Shown here piece by piece: positions 1 through 8,756 of a stretch of DNA of 64,000 bases. Each line of letters begins with the position of its first letter. The stretch's first letter is position 1. The DNA is from Thermoanaerobaculia bacterium (GTDB lineage: Bacteria; Acidobacteriota; Thermoanaerobaculia; Gp7-AA8): positions 105,860 to 169,859 of the forward strand of contig JADGNZ010000006.1 of NCBI GenBank assembly GCA_017883205.1, written 5' to 3'. The notes under the pieces were generated by a model that was given only the letters and a program-made list of their open reading frames with translations, was not told where the DNA came from and ran no database searches. A program made the translations under genes and the position numbers.

Positions 1-264
1 GATCCGATCCTCGAGCAGGGCGAGAAAGACTACTTCCTCATCTTCAAGGATGCGACGAGCGGGAAGGAGACCTACGGCGCCGCGCGCTACCTCTACGCGC
101 ATCCGCCCGATGCGAGCGGGAAGACGATCGTCGATTTCAACAAGGCGTACAACCCGCCTTGCGCATTCACACCTTACGCGACCTGTCCCCTTCCGCCGCC
201 GCAAAACCGGCTACCGATCCGGATCGAAGCAGGGGAGAAGAAGTACGCGGGCGGGCACGGGTAG
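1..264 (+). CDS. DUF1684 family protein, C-terminal fragment
   Basis: The reading frame is open from the first base of the window to a TAG, giving the last 87 residues of a protein whose start lies outside the window. The sequence has the hallmarks of the DUF1684 family C-terminus: a GKETYGAARYLY stretch, then DFNKAYNPPCAF, then a CPLPPPQNRLP motif followed by EAGEKKY just before the stop. The biochemical role of the family is not established; members are small proteins often annotated as hypothetical. It converges with the M20 peptidase gene; the 116 bases between them contain nothing I recognise. Only the C-terminal part is visible, so signal peptide and operon context cannot be judged. Confidence 0.8.
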   Translation, partial: DPILEQGEKDYFLIFKDATSGKETYGAARYLYAHPPDASGKTIVDFNKAYNPPCAFTPYATCPLPPPQNRLPIRIEAGEKKYAGGHG

Positions 265-380
265 CAGTCGCGCGGTTACAGGGTCTTTGCGGTTACGCGG
301 TCTCGAAGTCTCGGTCGTCCGCTGCGACTTTGCAACGCCACTCGCATGCAGTGGTGCGACCTCGTTACCTCGCTGTCGCG

Positions 381-1790
381 CTACTTCGCATTCCGCTCGT
401 CCGCGAGCACCTGTGCCACGCATGCCGTGACATTCTTGCCAGTGCTGATGTGAAGGAACTCATTGGGCCCGTGTGCATTGCTATGAGGGCCGAGCACACC
501 GGTGATGAGAAACTGTGCGTTTGGGTAACGCTGCCCAAGCATCCCCATGAACGGAATCGAGCCGCCTTCACCCCATGTAGTGGCGGGCTTTCCGAAGAAC
601 GCCTGGGACGCGGAGTCGACCGACTGCTCGAGCCATGCGGCGACCTTCGGCGCTTCCCATCCGCCGCCTCCCTTTTCAGGCTCGAAGGTCACGTGCGCGC
701 CGTACGGAGGATTACTTTCGAGTAACTCCTGCAACTTGCGGTCGAGATTCGAGGCATCGAGCGTGGGAGGGACGCGGAGGGATAGCTTGAGCGAGGTTTT
801 CGGCCGAAGGACGTTGCCGCCCTGAACGAGATCGGGGAGACCCGCCTGGCCTGTGTAGGAGAGCATCGGCCGCCACGTCCTGTTCAGCAGGAGATCGAGT
901 GGATCGTTGCCCATCGGCTTCATGCCGGGAAGGAACGGAAACTTGTCATGAATCTCGTCGCCCAGGATTCGGGCGGTTTCAGTGGCTTCAGCGAGTCGGT
1001 CGGGGGGCACCTCGGCGTGCAGCCATTCCGGGATGATCCGGCCGGTGGCCGCGTCTTCGATTCGGTCCAGAAGAATGCGCAGGATGCGAAAACTCGAAGG
1101 CACGATCCCGCTGGCATCGCCGGAGTGGACCCCCTCCGTGAGCACTTCAACCGTGAGATTGCCGACGAGCGAGCCGCGTAACGATGTCGTCATCCAGAGC
1201 TGGCTGTAGTTGCCACAACCGCTGTCGAGACAGATGACGAGCCGAGGCGTGCCGATTTTTTCGGAGAGGAGGTCGATGTACGCAGGCAGATCGACCGAGC
1301 CGCTTTCTTCACAGCATTCGATGATGATGACGATGCGCGAGTGCGGCGCGCCCTGCTGTTTGACCGCATTGATCGCCGATACGGCGGCGAAAATGGCGTA
1401 GCCGTCATCAGCGCCGCCGCGGCCGAAAAGCTTGCCGTCGCGGAGCACGGGAGTCCACGGGCCCAGGCCGTCATTCCAGCCGACCATGGCCGGCTGTTTG
1501 TCGAGATGCCCGTACATCAGCACGGTCGAGGAATCATCGCCGTCGACTTCGATGAAGATCAGCGGCGTGCGGCCGTCGAACTCATGGGTCTCGATGCGAA
1601 GGCCCGGGATCTGTTGCGCCTCTACCCAGGCTTTGGCCAGCGCAACCGCCCGGTCCATGTGACCGTTCCGCTTCCACTCCGGATCGAAGAGGGGAGACTG
1701 GTTTGGGATGCGGATGTAATGCTGTAGTGTAGGAACGATCGAGTCGTCCCAGATCTGGCCGACATTCTTCGCGACCTGTTCAGAATTCAT
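381..1790 (-). CDS. M20 family metallopeptidase (dipeptidase-like)
   Basis: A 469-aa zinc-dependent amidohydrolase/peptidase of the M20 (ArgE/DapE/carnosinase-like) family, expected to hydrolyse dipeptides or N-acyl amino acids in the cytoplasm. Visible signatures are the first metal ligand in MYGHLDKQP (H95), the bridging aspartate in GRGGADDG (D128), the catalytic/metal glutamates in ECCEESGS (E161-E162), and the C-terminal metal histidine in GPHSNAHGPNE. There is no signal peptide. The length is normal for carnosinase-type M20 enzymes. It is transcribed divergently from the sigma factor gene, with 217 bases between the starts. A weak purine stretch (AGGTT) precedes the ATG. Substrate specificity cannot be read from sequence. 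Confidence 0.9.
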   Translation of the reverse strand: MNSEQVAKNVGQIWDDSIVPTLQHYIRIPNQSPLFDPEWKRNGHMDRAVALAKAWVEAQQIPGLRIETHEFDGRTPLIFIEVDGDDSSTVLMYGHLDKQPAMVGWNDGLGPWTPVLRDGKLFGRGGADDGYAIFAAVSAINAVKQQGAPHSRIVIIIECCEESGSVDLPAYIDLLSEKIGTPRLVICLDSGCGNYSQLWMTTSLRGSLVGNLTVEVLTEGVHSGDASGIVPSSFRILRILLDRIEDAATGRIIPEWLHAEVPPDRLAEATETARILGDEIHDKFPFLPGMKPMGNDPLDLLLNRTWRPMLSYTGQAGLPDLVQGGNVLRPKTSLKLSLRVPPTLDASNLDRKLQELLESNPPYGAHVTFEPEKGGGGWEAPKVAAWLEQSVDSASQAFFGKPATTWGEGGSIPFMGMLGQRYPNAQFLITGVLGPHSNAHGPNEFLHISTGKNVTACVAQVLADERNAK

Positions 1791-2007
1791 AGAGTAACCT
1801 TCCGTCGGCTCGGCTTGCGACGGCGGAGGATAGCATCACTGGAACCGACACGAACCGGCTGGGGGCCGGAATCGATGAAAATCGACGTTTCCAAAATTAC
1901 CGACACCTTTCCGCTACTACATCGGGTATGCTGTACAGACTCCAAAAAGTCCGAGGGAATTTGATGTCGGGAAGCAACCCCTTTAACGAGGGAAGAGGGA
2001 CGCGATT

Positions 2008-2595
2008 GTGTTCGATCCCAATATCCTAAAGATGCCAACGGCCGCGCCGGCCACCCCCGCAGGCGAAGAGACTCCTCTGACCCTGCCGGTGCTGGAACCG
2101 CCACAGGAAGACATCGGTGAGCTTTACGTGCGGCACCGGACGCTGCTGATGCACATCGGCAGTCGGAAGTTCCGTATCGCGGAGTCGGAAGCGGAAGCTC
2201 TCATCCAGGAAGTGTTCCTCTCGTTCATGACCACAACCACGAAGATCTCGAACGTGAGATCGTGGCTGGTCGCGGCGATGTGCAACGCCAGCAGGCACTA
2301 CTGGCGCGTGCAGGGGCGCACGGAGAGCCTGCCGGAGAATTTCGCCGATCACACCGATCCGATCTCCGACGACATCGCCGAGGAGATCGCCAGAGTGATC
2401 ACGATGCAGCAGGCTCTCGACTATCTGCAGCCTCGCTGCCGCGACACGCTCTATCTCCACTACTACCAGGGCCTCTCGGCGAATGAGGTGGCGCGGGCGC
2501 AGGATACGACGTCGCGCTACGCCGAGAAACTGATTCACAACTGTTTGAAGCGAGTCCGCGAGATCTACTTCAGCATCACGGCGGTGAAACGATGA
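2008..2595 (+). CDS. sigma-70 family RNA polymerase sigma factor (ECF-like)
   Basis: A 195-aa sigma factor with only the two domains typical of ECF-type factors. Region 2 is about residues 38-102 (LYVRHRTLLMHI through NVRSWLVAAMCNASRHYWR) and region 4 about residues 130-187 (TLYLHYYQGLSANEVARAQ helix-turn-helix). A roughly 35-residue Pro/Ala-rich N-terminal extension precedes region 2. The start is a GTG; the upstream AGGGA lies close to it. The stop overlaps the ATG of the following zinc-finger/TPR gene by four bases, indicating translational coupling with a probable anti-sigma factor. It should direct RNA polymerase to a dedicated promoter class. A conserved bipartite motif at the end of this operon (3945-3975), repeated upstream of five other genes here, is a candidate target (inference). 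Confidence 0.88.
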   Translation: MFDPNILKMPTAAPATPAGEETPLTLPVLEPPQEDIGELYVRHRTLLMHIGSRKFRIAESEAEALIQEVFLSFMTTTTKISNVRSWLVAAMCNASRHYWRVQGRTESLPENFADHTDPISDDIAEEIARVITMQQALDYLQPRCRDTLYLHYYQGLSANEVARAQDTTSRYAEKLIHNCLKRVREIYFSITAVKR

Positions 2596-3950
2596 TGATC
2601 GAGCAACACTACGACGAAGAAGTGCTTGCCGGGTTTCTCGACGAACCGATCGATGCCGCGGCGCGTGACAAGCATCTCGACACCTGCGCGCTCTGCAAAC
2701 GTACGCTCCAGTCGATGCGCGACACGACTGTCCTCTTGAAAAAACCGGCGATCTGGGACCGGCAGAGATTCTCGACCACGGCAAAACCGGAGACGCTGGC
2801 TTTCCTGCGAAACGTGCAGCAGACAATGGCGGACGAGAGCGCGGCGGCGCAGGTGCATGTCGCCCTCTTGCTCTCGGGCGATCGCGAATCGTGGGCCGCG
2901 AAGCTGGGCGCACACCCGGAGTGGCGAACAGCAGGGCTGGTCAGGAAGCTGATCGCAGAAACGGATCGAGCCATCGACTTGATGCCGCCGGACGCGGTCG
3001 AGATCACACGGTTGGCCTGCGATATCGCGGATGGCCTGCCGCTTTCGGACGGTATTGTCCGCCTTCGCGGGAACGCGTGGTTCGAGCGTGGGTACGCTTT
3101 GCAATACACCGGTGCGTTTAAGGAGGCGCTAAAGGCGCTCGCGAATGCAGAGTCGCAGTTCACCCAACTTGCCGTCGCCGATCACGAAATCGCACGCCTC
3201 AATCTCGTGCAGGCGTTGGTCTACCGAGCAATGGATCGCATCGAGGACGCTCTGCCGGCCATCACCTCAGCGGCAGCTGTCTTTCAGGATTTTGGGGATG
3301 TGGAGCGCTGCCACGCTGCCAAGCTTTTCATGGGCGCCACCCTCTACCGTGGCTGCCGTTTCCGCGAAGCCCTCACCGTTCATATGGAGCTCGCGAGCGA
3401 GGAGGCCGTTGCCCCACGATGGCGCGCCGCCGCACTGCAGAACGCTGCGATCTGCTACCGGGAAGTTGGAGAGATTGACGCCGCGATCGAGTGCTTTGTG
3501 AAAGCGATCAATGCTTTCGAAGTGGCCGGCATGATGTCGGCTCGTGCTAAAACGCGCTGGACGCTCGCAAGGATTCTCGTCGAGCGGCAGCAACACGAAT
3601 CGGCGCTCACAATGTTCGCCGAGCTTCACGATGAATTCGAACAGCTCGGCATGTCCAATGAGGTCGCCCTTGTGGCTCTCGACATTGCCGAGTCGCTTCT
3701 AGCCATGGGAAAACACGACGGCGTTGCTGCCGCTTGCAGGCAGGCCATCGCGTATTTCGAGAAGATGCAGCTCACTTCGTCCGAAGCCGCGCTCATCGCC
3801 GTTACGTACTTGTGTGAAGCTGCCGTCGCCGGAAACGTAACCCGCACCCTCGTTTCGGATCTTCGCGGTGCCTTCCTTTCCGCAACTGATCGCCCCCGTT
3901 CGGATACTCAGGCCCGCAAATCTTTGCGGCCACCGACGGATCGTGGGTAG
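2592..3950 (+). CDS. zinc-finger/TPR protein, putative anti-sigma factor
   Basis: A 452-aa soluble protein with an N-terminal anti-sigma-type zinc-binding motif: H28, C32 and C35 in HLDTCALC (H-x3-C-x2-C, as in ZAS/zf-HC2 domains). About 350 residues of tetratricopeptide-like helical repeats follow (for example ERGYALQYTGAFKEALKALANAES and AAICYREVGEIDAAIECFVKAI). No transmembrane segment is evident, so sensing would be cytoplasmic, presumably through a protein or peptide bound by the TPRs. The ATG overlaps the sigma-factor stop (ATGA). The function as regulator of the upstream sigma factor is inferred from the zinc motif and overlap. The TAG stop lies inside copy 1 of the shared bipartite promoter-like motif. 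Confidence 0.8.
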   Translation: MMIEQHYDEEVLAGFLDEPIDAAARDKHLDTCALCKRTLQSMRDTTVLLKKPAIWDRQRFSTTAKPETLAFLRNVQQTMADESAAAQVHVALLLSGDRESWAAKLGAHPEWRTAGLVRKLIAETDRAIDLMPPDAVEITRLACDIADGLPLSDGIVRLRGNAWFERGYALQYTGAFKEALKALANAESQFTQLAVADHEIARLNLVQALVYRAMDRIEDALPAITSAAAVFQDFGDVERCHAAKLFMGATLYRGCRFREALTVHMELASEEAVAPRWRAAALQNAAICYREVGEIDAAIECFVKAINAFEVAGMMSARAKTRWTLARILVERQQHESALTMFAELHDEFEQLGMSNEVALVALDIAESLLAMGKHDGVAAACRQAIAYFEKMQLTSSEAALIAVTYLCEAAVAGNVTRTLVSDLRGAFLSATDRPRSDTQARKSLRPPTDRG

Positions 3951-3975
3951 GGAAAAGTCCCGCCCAGACACTCCT
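3945..3975 (+). promoter_or_regulatory. shared bipartite motif, copy 1 (before small secreted peptide)
   Basis: GGGTAGGGAAAA (3945-3956), 12 bases, then CACTCCT (3969-3975), ending 51 bases before the ATG of the small secreted peptide. The first block overlaps the stop codon of the TPR gene. Both blocks and the 12-base spacing recur upstream of other genes in the window. The arrangement resembles a -35/-10 pair for an alternative sigma factor, but a DNA-binding protein site is also possible. Confidence 0.65.
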
Positions 3976-4026
3976 CTGCAGGGCGCCCTCCAAATCAACC
4001 GAGCTTTCAAAGCTCACGGAGGGTAT

Positions 4027-4215
4027 ATGTCTACACGATCGAGGATTCGAGTTGCTACCGTTGTTCTTTTTCTTGCACTGACAACAAGCGTCGCATCGGC
4101 TGCGCCCCAGCGCGACGGCGGTTCGGACGGCTTCTTTGGCAGAATCAGCCGCATCGTCAAGCAGATCGGCAGGATACTGCTTCCGCTCGACGAGCCCGTG
4201 TTACCCAAACCCTGA
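4027..4215 (+). CDS. small secreted cationic peptide (62 aa)
   Basis: A 62-aa precursor with a good ribosome site (GGAGGG at 4018-4023, ending 3 bases before the ATG). It has a clear signal peptide: basic RSRIR, hydrophobic VATVVLFLALTTSVASA, and a likely cleavage after ASA. The predicted mature peptide of about 37 residues contains FFGRISRIVKQIGRILL, a basic amphipathic segment, then a Pro-rich tail. I do not recognise a family. It sits directly downstream of the sigma factor/anti-sigma-like pair and of copy 1 of the shared motif, so it is probably a target or part of the same regulatory unit. A signalling, membrane-active or chaperone-bound peptide are all possible; none is demonstrated. 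Confidence 0.6.
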   Translation: MSTRSRIRVATVVLFLALTTSVASAAPQRDGGSDGFFGRISRIVKQIGRILLPLDEPVLPKP

Positions 4216-4260
4216 CCGAGGTTCTTCTCTCCCGAGCAACCCGCGTCCCGATGCTCGTGC

Positions 4261-4490
4261 ATGACGGTTGAATTGCCGGGTTGGGACGTAATTAACGTTT
4301 CGTGGCCGGACGGCGGAAGTAATCTCGTTCACCGTCCACCCGGAACGATTGCTCAGTTTGCTCGGCTGTCGGCGGTCTGTAGGTTCGAGAAATAGCTGAA
4401 GCCGGTTGGTGTCGTGCGGGCGGTGAACGGGCTCTCGTTCACCGCTCGACACGGCATGACTAACGGTTTCCCTGGCCGCAACGACGCTGC
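4261..4490 (+). pseudogene. two decayed tandem copies of the ABC ATPase 5' end
   Basis: The 388-base gap between the small peptide and the ABC gene holds two degenerate copies of the first ~110 bases of the ATPase gene that follows. Copy 1 begins about 4261 (ATGACGGTTG against ATGTCGGTCG of the gene) and includes CTCGTTCACCGTCC at 4324-4337. Copy 2 runs about 4363-4490 and includes GTGCGGGCGGTGAACGG and GGCCGCAACG. The same landmark CTCGTTC lies at 4324, 4434 and 4672 (gene). The copies contain indels and stop codons, and the Walker A lysine codon is not preserved, so they are relics rather than genes. Confidence 0.7.
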
Positions 4491-4603
4491 TGGGCGCCTC
4501 CAAAGAACGACCGCGCTCCGATGATCCATCATTCCCCAAGCCCTGAGCGCCCATCCCCCTCCCGCCGTACAATACGCCGGCCTGCAAGCCCGGGAGTGTG
4601 CTC

Positions 4604-5515
4604 ATGTCGGTCGTATTGTCGGTTCGGGATGTAGTGAAGACTTTTGGCGCCGTGCGGGCGGTGGACGGAGTCTCGTTCACCGTCCGGCGCGGGACGATTA
4701 CCGGTTTACTCGGCCGCAACGGTGCGGGAAAGACGACCACGATCCGGATGATCACCGGCGTCTTTTTCCCCGATGCCGGAACGATCGAGTGGCTCGGCAG
4801 CGAGCGCGATGCCCGCGACCGCATCGGCTACCTTCCGGAAGAGCGCGGTCTCTACCGGCAGATGAAGGTCAAGGAGCACCTGCTCTTTCTCGCTGAGATC
4901 AAAGGTTGCCGCGGTGCTGCGGTCGCGCAATCGGCGGAGCGCTGGCTCAAGCGCTTTGAGCTTTGGGACAAGCGCGACGCCAAGGTCGAGACGCTGTCGA
5001 AGGGCAACCAGCAAAAGGTTCAGCTCATCGGGACTCTTCTGCACGATCCCGATCTCATCATTCTCGACGAGCCTCAATCGGGTCTCGATCCGGTCAACAT
5101 GCTTCTGGTCCGCAACCTTCTTCGCGAGTTGAAAGACGAGGGCCGGACGATCCTTCTCTCCACGCACATGATGGCTGAGGCGGAGAGGATGGCGGACGAG
5201 ATCATCCTGGTTCACAAGGGGAAGGTCGTTCTCTCCGGCGCGATTGACGCGGTGCGCAATTCCTTCGGGAAGAACACCCTGCACATCGACTACGAAGGGG
5301 ATGGCACTTTTCTCGAACAGCTTCCTGAGGTCAAACGCGCCATGATCGTCAATAACGCGGCGGAGCTGAGTCTCAACGAAGGTGCCGACCCGCAGCGCGT
5401 ACTCGAAGCCACCGTCGGCCGTCTCCGGGTACGCAAGTTCGAAATCGCCTCGCCATCGCTTGAAGAGATATTCATCGAACAGGTCGGCGCCGAGACCATG
5501 GAGGCCATTCAGTGA
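4604..5515 (+). CDS. ABC transporter ATP-binding protein (ABC-2/NatA type)
   Basis: A 303-aa nucleotide-binding subunit of an ABC-2 exporter. Walker A is GRNGAGKT (residues 37-44), the signature is LSKGN (131-135), Walker B LIILDE (151-156), and the H-loop is in LLSTHMM. After residue ~215 a DUF4162-like C-terminal domain follows, as in NatA-type ATPases. ATG 4604 is chosen because GGGAG at 4592-4596 lies 7 bases upstream; an in-frame GTG at 4598 is less likely. The stop overlaps the GTG of the permease by four bases. The exporter's substrate cannot be deduced; NatAB-like sodium export or lipid/drug export are usual family roles. Confidence 0.92.
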   Translation: MSVVLSVRDVVKTFGAVRAVDGVSFTVRRGTITGLLGRNGAGKTTTIRMITGVFFPDAGTIEWLGSERDARDRIGYLPEERGLYRQMKVKEHLLFLAEIKGCRGAAVAQSAERWLKRFELWDKRDAKVETLSKGNQQKVQLIGTLLHDPDLIILDEPQSGLDPVNMLLVRNLLRELKDEGRTILLSTHMMAEAERMADEIILVHKGKVVLSGAIDAVRNSFGKNTLHIDYEGDGTFLEQLPEVKRAMIVNNAAELSLNEGADPQRVLEATVGRLRVRKFEIASPSLEEIFIEQVGAETMEAIQ

Positions 5516-6840
5516 ACAAGATGTTCGCGGTCATCAAGCGCGAGTACCTCCAGGCCGTCCGGCGGAAGATGTTCATGTTCATGACGGTCTTCTTCCCCGT
5601 CCTCATCGCCGCGCTTTTCATCCTTCCGGGACTCCTGATCTCCAGAGGTCTCGGCGACAAGAAAGTCGCCGTCATCGACGGTACGGGCGAGCTTCGTGGT
5701 GCGTTCTTGCATCGCCTCACGCCCGAAGTTCCCGACCCGAAAAAGGCGCTGGCTGGCGGTGGCCGGCGTGCCGAGCTCCCGCAGTCGCTGGACGTCGAGT
5801 ATGCCGACGCCCGCGGGCAACGTAATCTGGACGCCGCCGCCAAACCCTATCTCGACCGTCTCAATATCGACAAGAGTTCCGACGGCCGCCTGGACGCAGT
5901 CCTCCTCATTCCCGCGAATGCTTTCGCCGGCAACGACGCGAAGATGACCTTCTACAGCCGCTCCTCGACCGATCTGTTCTCCCAGGAACGACTCGGATCG
6001 ATCGCCAACCGCGCCATCCAGCGTCAGCGTCTGACCGCGCGGGGGATCGATCCAACTGTTGTTGACACGCTCACGCGCGAAGTTCCTGTGAGCAGCGTGC
6101 AGCTCTCCAAGAGCGGCGAACAAAAGAAGGGAGGCGAGGCCAATTTCATCATCGGTTTCATCTTCGCGTTTCTTCTGATCATTCCGTCCTTTATCTACGG
6201 CCTCGAGACCATGCGCGGCATCGTTCAGGAAAAGAGCGAGCGCATCGTCGAAGTGCTCGTCTCGTCGATGTCCCCGCGAGAGCTTCTGACCGGCAAGATC
6301 CTCGGCGTGGCGGGCGTCGGGCTCACGCAGGTTGGGGTCTGGCTCCTGGTCATCGCCGCGGCAGGGACGTTCGGCGCGGCCAGCGCGATGGCGGCCGGTT
6401 TCAACGTCACGCAGTTCCTCCGGCCGATGGTATTCGTCTACTTCGGTCTCTTCTTCATTCTCGGCTACCTCACATTTGTCTGCGTTTACGCCATCGCCGG
6501 CGCCGCCTGCAATACCGATAGGGAAGCCCAGCAGCTCGTGGCGCCCATCCAGATGGTGATGATGCTTCCCTGGTTCGTGATGTTTGCAATCATCACCAAC
6601 CCCGATTCCACCTTCGCCGTCGCGCTCTCGCTCATGCCGGTCTACGGCCCGATGACGATGTTCGTGCGGATACTCGTCTCCGAGCCGCCCGTCTGGCACG
6701 TGATCTTTTCGATCGCCGTCTCCATCGTTACGATCATGGTCTTCTTCTACGTGACGGCGAAGATCTTCCGGATCGGCATCCTCTCCTACGGCAAGCGGCC
6801 GACGATTCCGGAGCTGTGGCGATGGATGAAAGTAGCTTGA
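5512..6840 (+). CDS. ABC-2 type transporter permease
   Basis: A 442-aa membrane protein with the ABC2_membrane_3 layout. There is a short cytoplasmic N-terminus and one membrane span (about residues 19-42, FMTVFFPVLIAALFILPGLL). A large extracytoplasmic domain of about 160 residues follows, then a cluster of spans (FIIGFIFAFLLIIPSFIYGL onward) reaching the C-terminus. The conserved EKSERIVEVLVSSMSPRELLTGKI coupling-helix segment, typical of NatB/YhaP-like permeases, is present. It starts with GTG overlapping the stop of the ATPase gene (GTGA), so the two subunits are translationally coupled and should form one exporter in the inner membrane. Substrate unknown. Confidence 0.9.
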   Translation: MNKMFAVIKREYLQAVRRKMFMFMTVFFPVLIAALFILPGLLISRGLGDKKVAVIDGTGELRGAFLHRLTPEVPDPKKALAGGGRRAELPQSLDVEYADARGQRNLDAAAKPYLDRLNIDKSSDGRLDAVLLIPANAFAGNDAKMTFYSRSSTDLFSQERLGSIANRAIQRQRLTARGIDPTVVDTLTREVPVSSVQLSKSGEQKKGGEANFIIGFIFAFLLIIPSFIYGLETMRGIVQEKSERIVEVLVSSMSPRELLTGKILGVAGVGLTQVGVWLLVIAAAGTFGAASAMAAGFNVTQFLRPMVFVYFGLFFILGYLTFVCVYAIAGAACNTDREAQQLVAPIQMVMMLPWFVMFAIITNPDSTFAVALSLMPVYGPMTMFVRILVSEPPVWHVIFSIAVSIVTIMVFFYVTAKIFRIGILSYGKRPTIPELWRWMKVA

Positions 6841-6926
6841 GGGCAGGTGGCTGAACCCCGGATCACCACCGGCTGCGAGCGGCTGCTATGATCCGCGCCT
6901 AGTCCACAAACAGGGGGCCCACGCGG

Positions 6927-8753
6927 ATGGAGATCCAGACTCTCAACGACATTTACACCGTCACCTGCTCGATGCCCCGGCCGGCTGCGATGAAGTTCAA
7001 ACGCGACGGCAAATGGGTCGACACCAGCGTGGACGAGTTCCGCGACACGGTTCGCTATTTCGCCACCGGATTGCATCTGCTGGGGCTCAAGGAAGGTGAT
7101 CGCGTGGCCATCCTCTCCGAGAATCGTCCGGAGTGGGCCATGGCGGACTTCGCGATCCTCGGCAGCGCCGCAGTCTGCGTCCCCATCTATCCGACGCTGC
7201 TGGGCTGGCAGGTCGAGTACATCCTCAACGACTCCGGCGCGGTCACCGTCATCTGCTCGACCGAAGAGCAGATGAAGAAAGTCGCGGGCGTTCGCGATCA
7301 TTGCCCCCACGTCCACAACGTGATTGTCTGCGACCCGCCGCCCACTCTTCCGGCGGGGATCCTTAGTTTTGCGCAAGTCGTCGACAGCGGTCGTAAAGCT
7401 GACGACACTGCCGCCCGTGCCCGTTTCGACGACGTTCGCGGACGAGCCAAGAGCAGCGACGTGGCCACCCTCGTCTACACCTCGGGTACCACCGGCAATC
7501 CGAAAGGAGCCATGCTCACGCACGGCAACATCGCCAGCAACGTCCGGGCGACATGCACCGTGCTCCCGGTCGCGCTCGGCACGGTCGGCCTGTCCATTCT
7601 GCCCCTTTCACACATACTTGAGCGCGCTGCCGATTACACATTCTTCTATCGCGGCGGCACGGTTGCCTATGCCGAGAACGTCCTCAAAGTGAGCGACAAC
7701 CTGCGCGAAATACGGCCGACCGTCTTTGCCGCCGTGCCGCGCCTTTTCGAAAAAATGCGCGCCGCGATCCTGGACAACGTGGCCACGCAACCGGCATCGA
7801 AGCAGAAGATTTTCAAATGGGCACTCGGAGTCGGGGAGCAGCGATTGCCGTATCGCATCAGCGGCAAGCCGATGCCGTTCGGTCTCAAATTCAAATCGGC
7901 AATCGCCGACAAGCTCGTCTTCCGCAAGATTCTCGACCGGCTCGGGGGACGGGTCGTGTTCGTCCTCTCCGGCGGCGCGCCGCTCTCGGCAGAACTGGCG
8001 GCATTTTTTATCGGCGCTGGCCTGGAGATTTTCGAAGGCTACGGGCTCACCGAGACCTCTCCCGTCATCGCCATCAACACGCCCACGCATCGCCGCGTCG
8101 GCACCGTCGGCCGCGCCATTCCCGGCGTCGAGATCAAGATCGCCGAGGATGGCGAGATTTTGAGTCGGGGACCGCACATCATGAAGGGCTACTGGAACAA
8201 CGATGACGCCACGCGGCAGGCCATCGATCCCGACGGCTGGTTCCACACGGGCGACATCGGCGAGATCGATGCGGACGGATTCCTCAAGATCACCGACCGG
8301 AAGAAGGACATCATCATTAACGCCTACGGCAAGAACATCGCTCCGCAGCCGCTCGAAGGGCTGCTGAAGAGCTCTCCGTACATTGGAACTCCTGTGCTGA
8401 TCGGCGATCGCCGCAAGTACCTCGTGGCCCTCCTCGTCCCGAATTTCGACAAGCTCGAGCGGGACGCCAAGGCCATGGGGGTGCAATTTGCCACACGCCC
8501 CGAGTTGCTCGCCAACGACAAAGTGCTGAAGATTTATCAGGGCGAGATCGACCACTTCAATCAGAACCTCGACCGTCAGGAGAAGATCCGCCGCTTCGCT
8601 CTCCTTCCGCGCGACTTCACCATCGATGCCGACGAGATCACGCCATCGATGAAAGTGAAACGGAAGATGATCGACAAGAACTACAAGGACATTATCGATG
8701 GGCTCTACGTCGATGAAAATGCTGATGAAGAACGTGACATGAGACGGGTCTGA
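6927..8753 (+). CDS. long-chain fatty acid--CoA ligase (AMP-forming)
   Basis: A 608-aa ANL-superfamily acyl-CoA synthetase that activates fatty acids with ATP and CoA. Visible are the P-loop-like AMP motif LVYTSGTTGNPKGAMLTHGN, the GYGLTETSPV motif, the DGWFHTGDIGEID hinge and the RKKDIIINAYGKNIAPQPLE region. The length and the late KIRRFALLPRDFTID block are typical of bacterial FadD15/Faa-like enzymes. AGGGGG (6912-6917) precedes the ATG by 9 bases. Only three bases separate its stop from the ATG of the beta-oxidation multifunctional enzyme, so the pair forms an operon for fatty-acid activation and oxidation. Confidence 0.93.
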   Translation: MEIQTLNDIYTVTCSMPRPAAMKFKRDGKWVDTSVDEFRDTVRYFATGLHLLGLKEGDRVAILSENRPEWAMADFAILGSAAVCVPIYPTLLGWQVEYILNDSGAVTVICSTEEQMKKVAGVRDHCPHVHNVIVCDPPPTLPAGILSFAQVVDSGRKADDTAARARFDDVRGRAKSSDVATLVYTSGTTGNPKGAMLTHGNIASNVRATCTVLPVALGTVGLSILPLSHILERAADYTFFYRGGTVAYAENVLKVSDNLREIRPTVFAAVPRLFEKMRAAILDNVATQPASKQKIFKWALGVGEQRLPYRISGKPMPFGLKFKSAIADKLVFRKILDRLGGRVVFVLSGGAPLSAELAAFFIGAGLEIFEGYGLTETSPVIAINTPTHRRVGTVGRAIPGVEIKIAEDGEILSRGPHIMKGYWNNDDATRQAIDPDGWFHTGDIGEIDADGFLKITDRKKDIIINAYGKNIAPQPLEGLLKSSPYIGTPVLIGDRRKYLVALLVPNFDKLERDAKAMGVQFATRPELLANDKVLKIYQGEIDHFNQNLDRQEKIRRFALLPRDFTIDADEITPSMKVKRKMIDKNYKDIIDGLYVDENADEERDMRRV

Positions 8754-8756
8754 TCG

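Noticed and set aside
2008..2595. Treating the sigma factor as proven to recognise the GGGTAGGGAAAA motif
   Set aside because: The link rests only on proximity of one copy; it is stated as a hypothesis in the findings.
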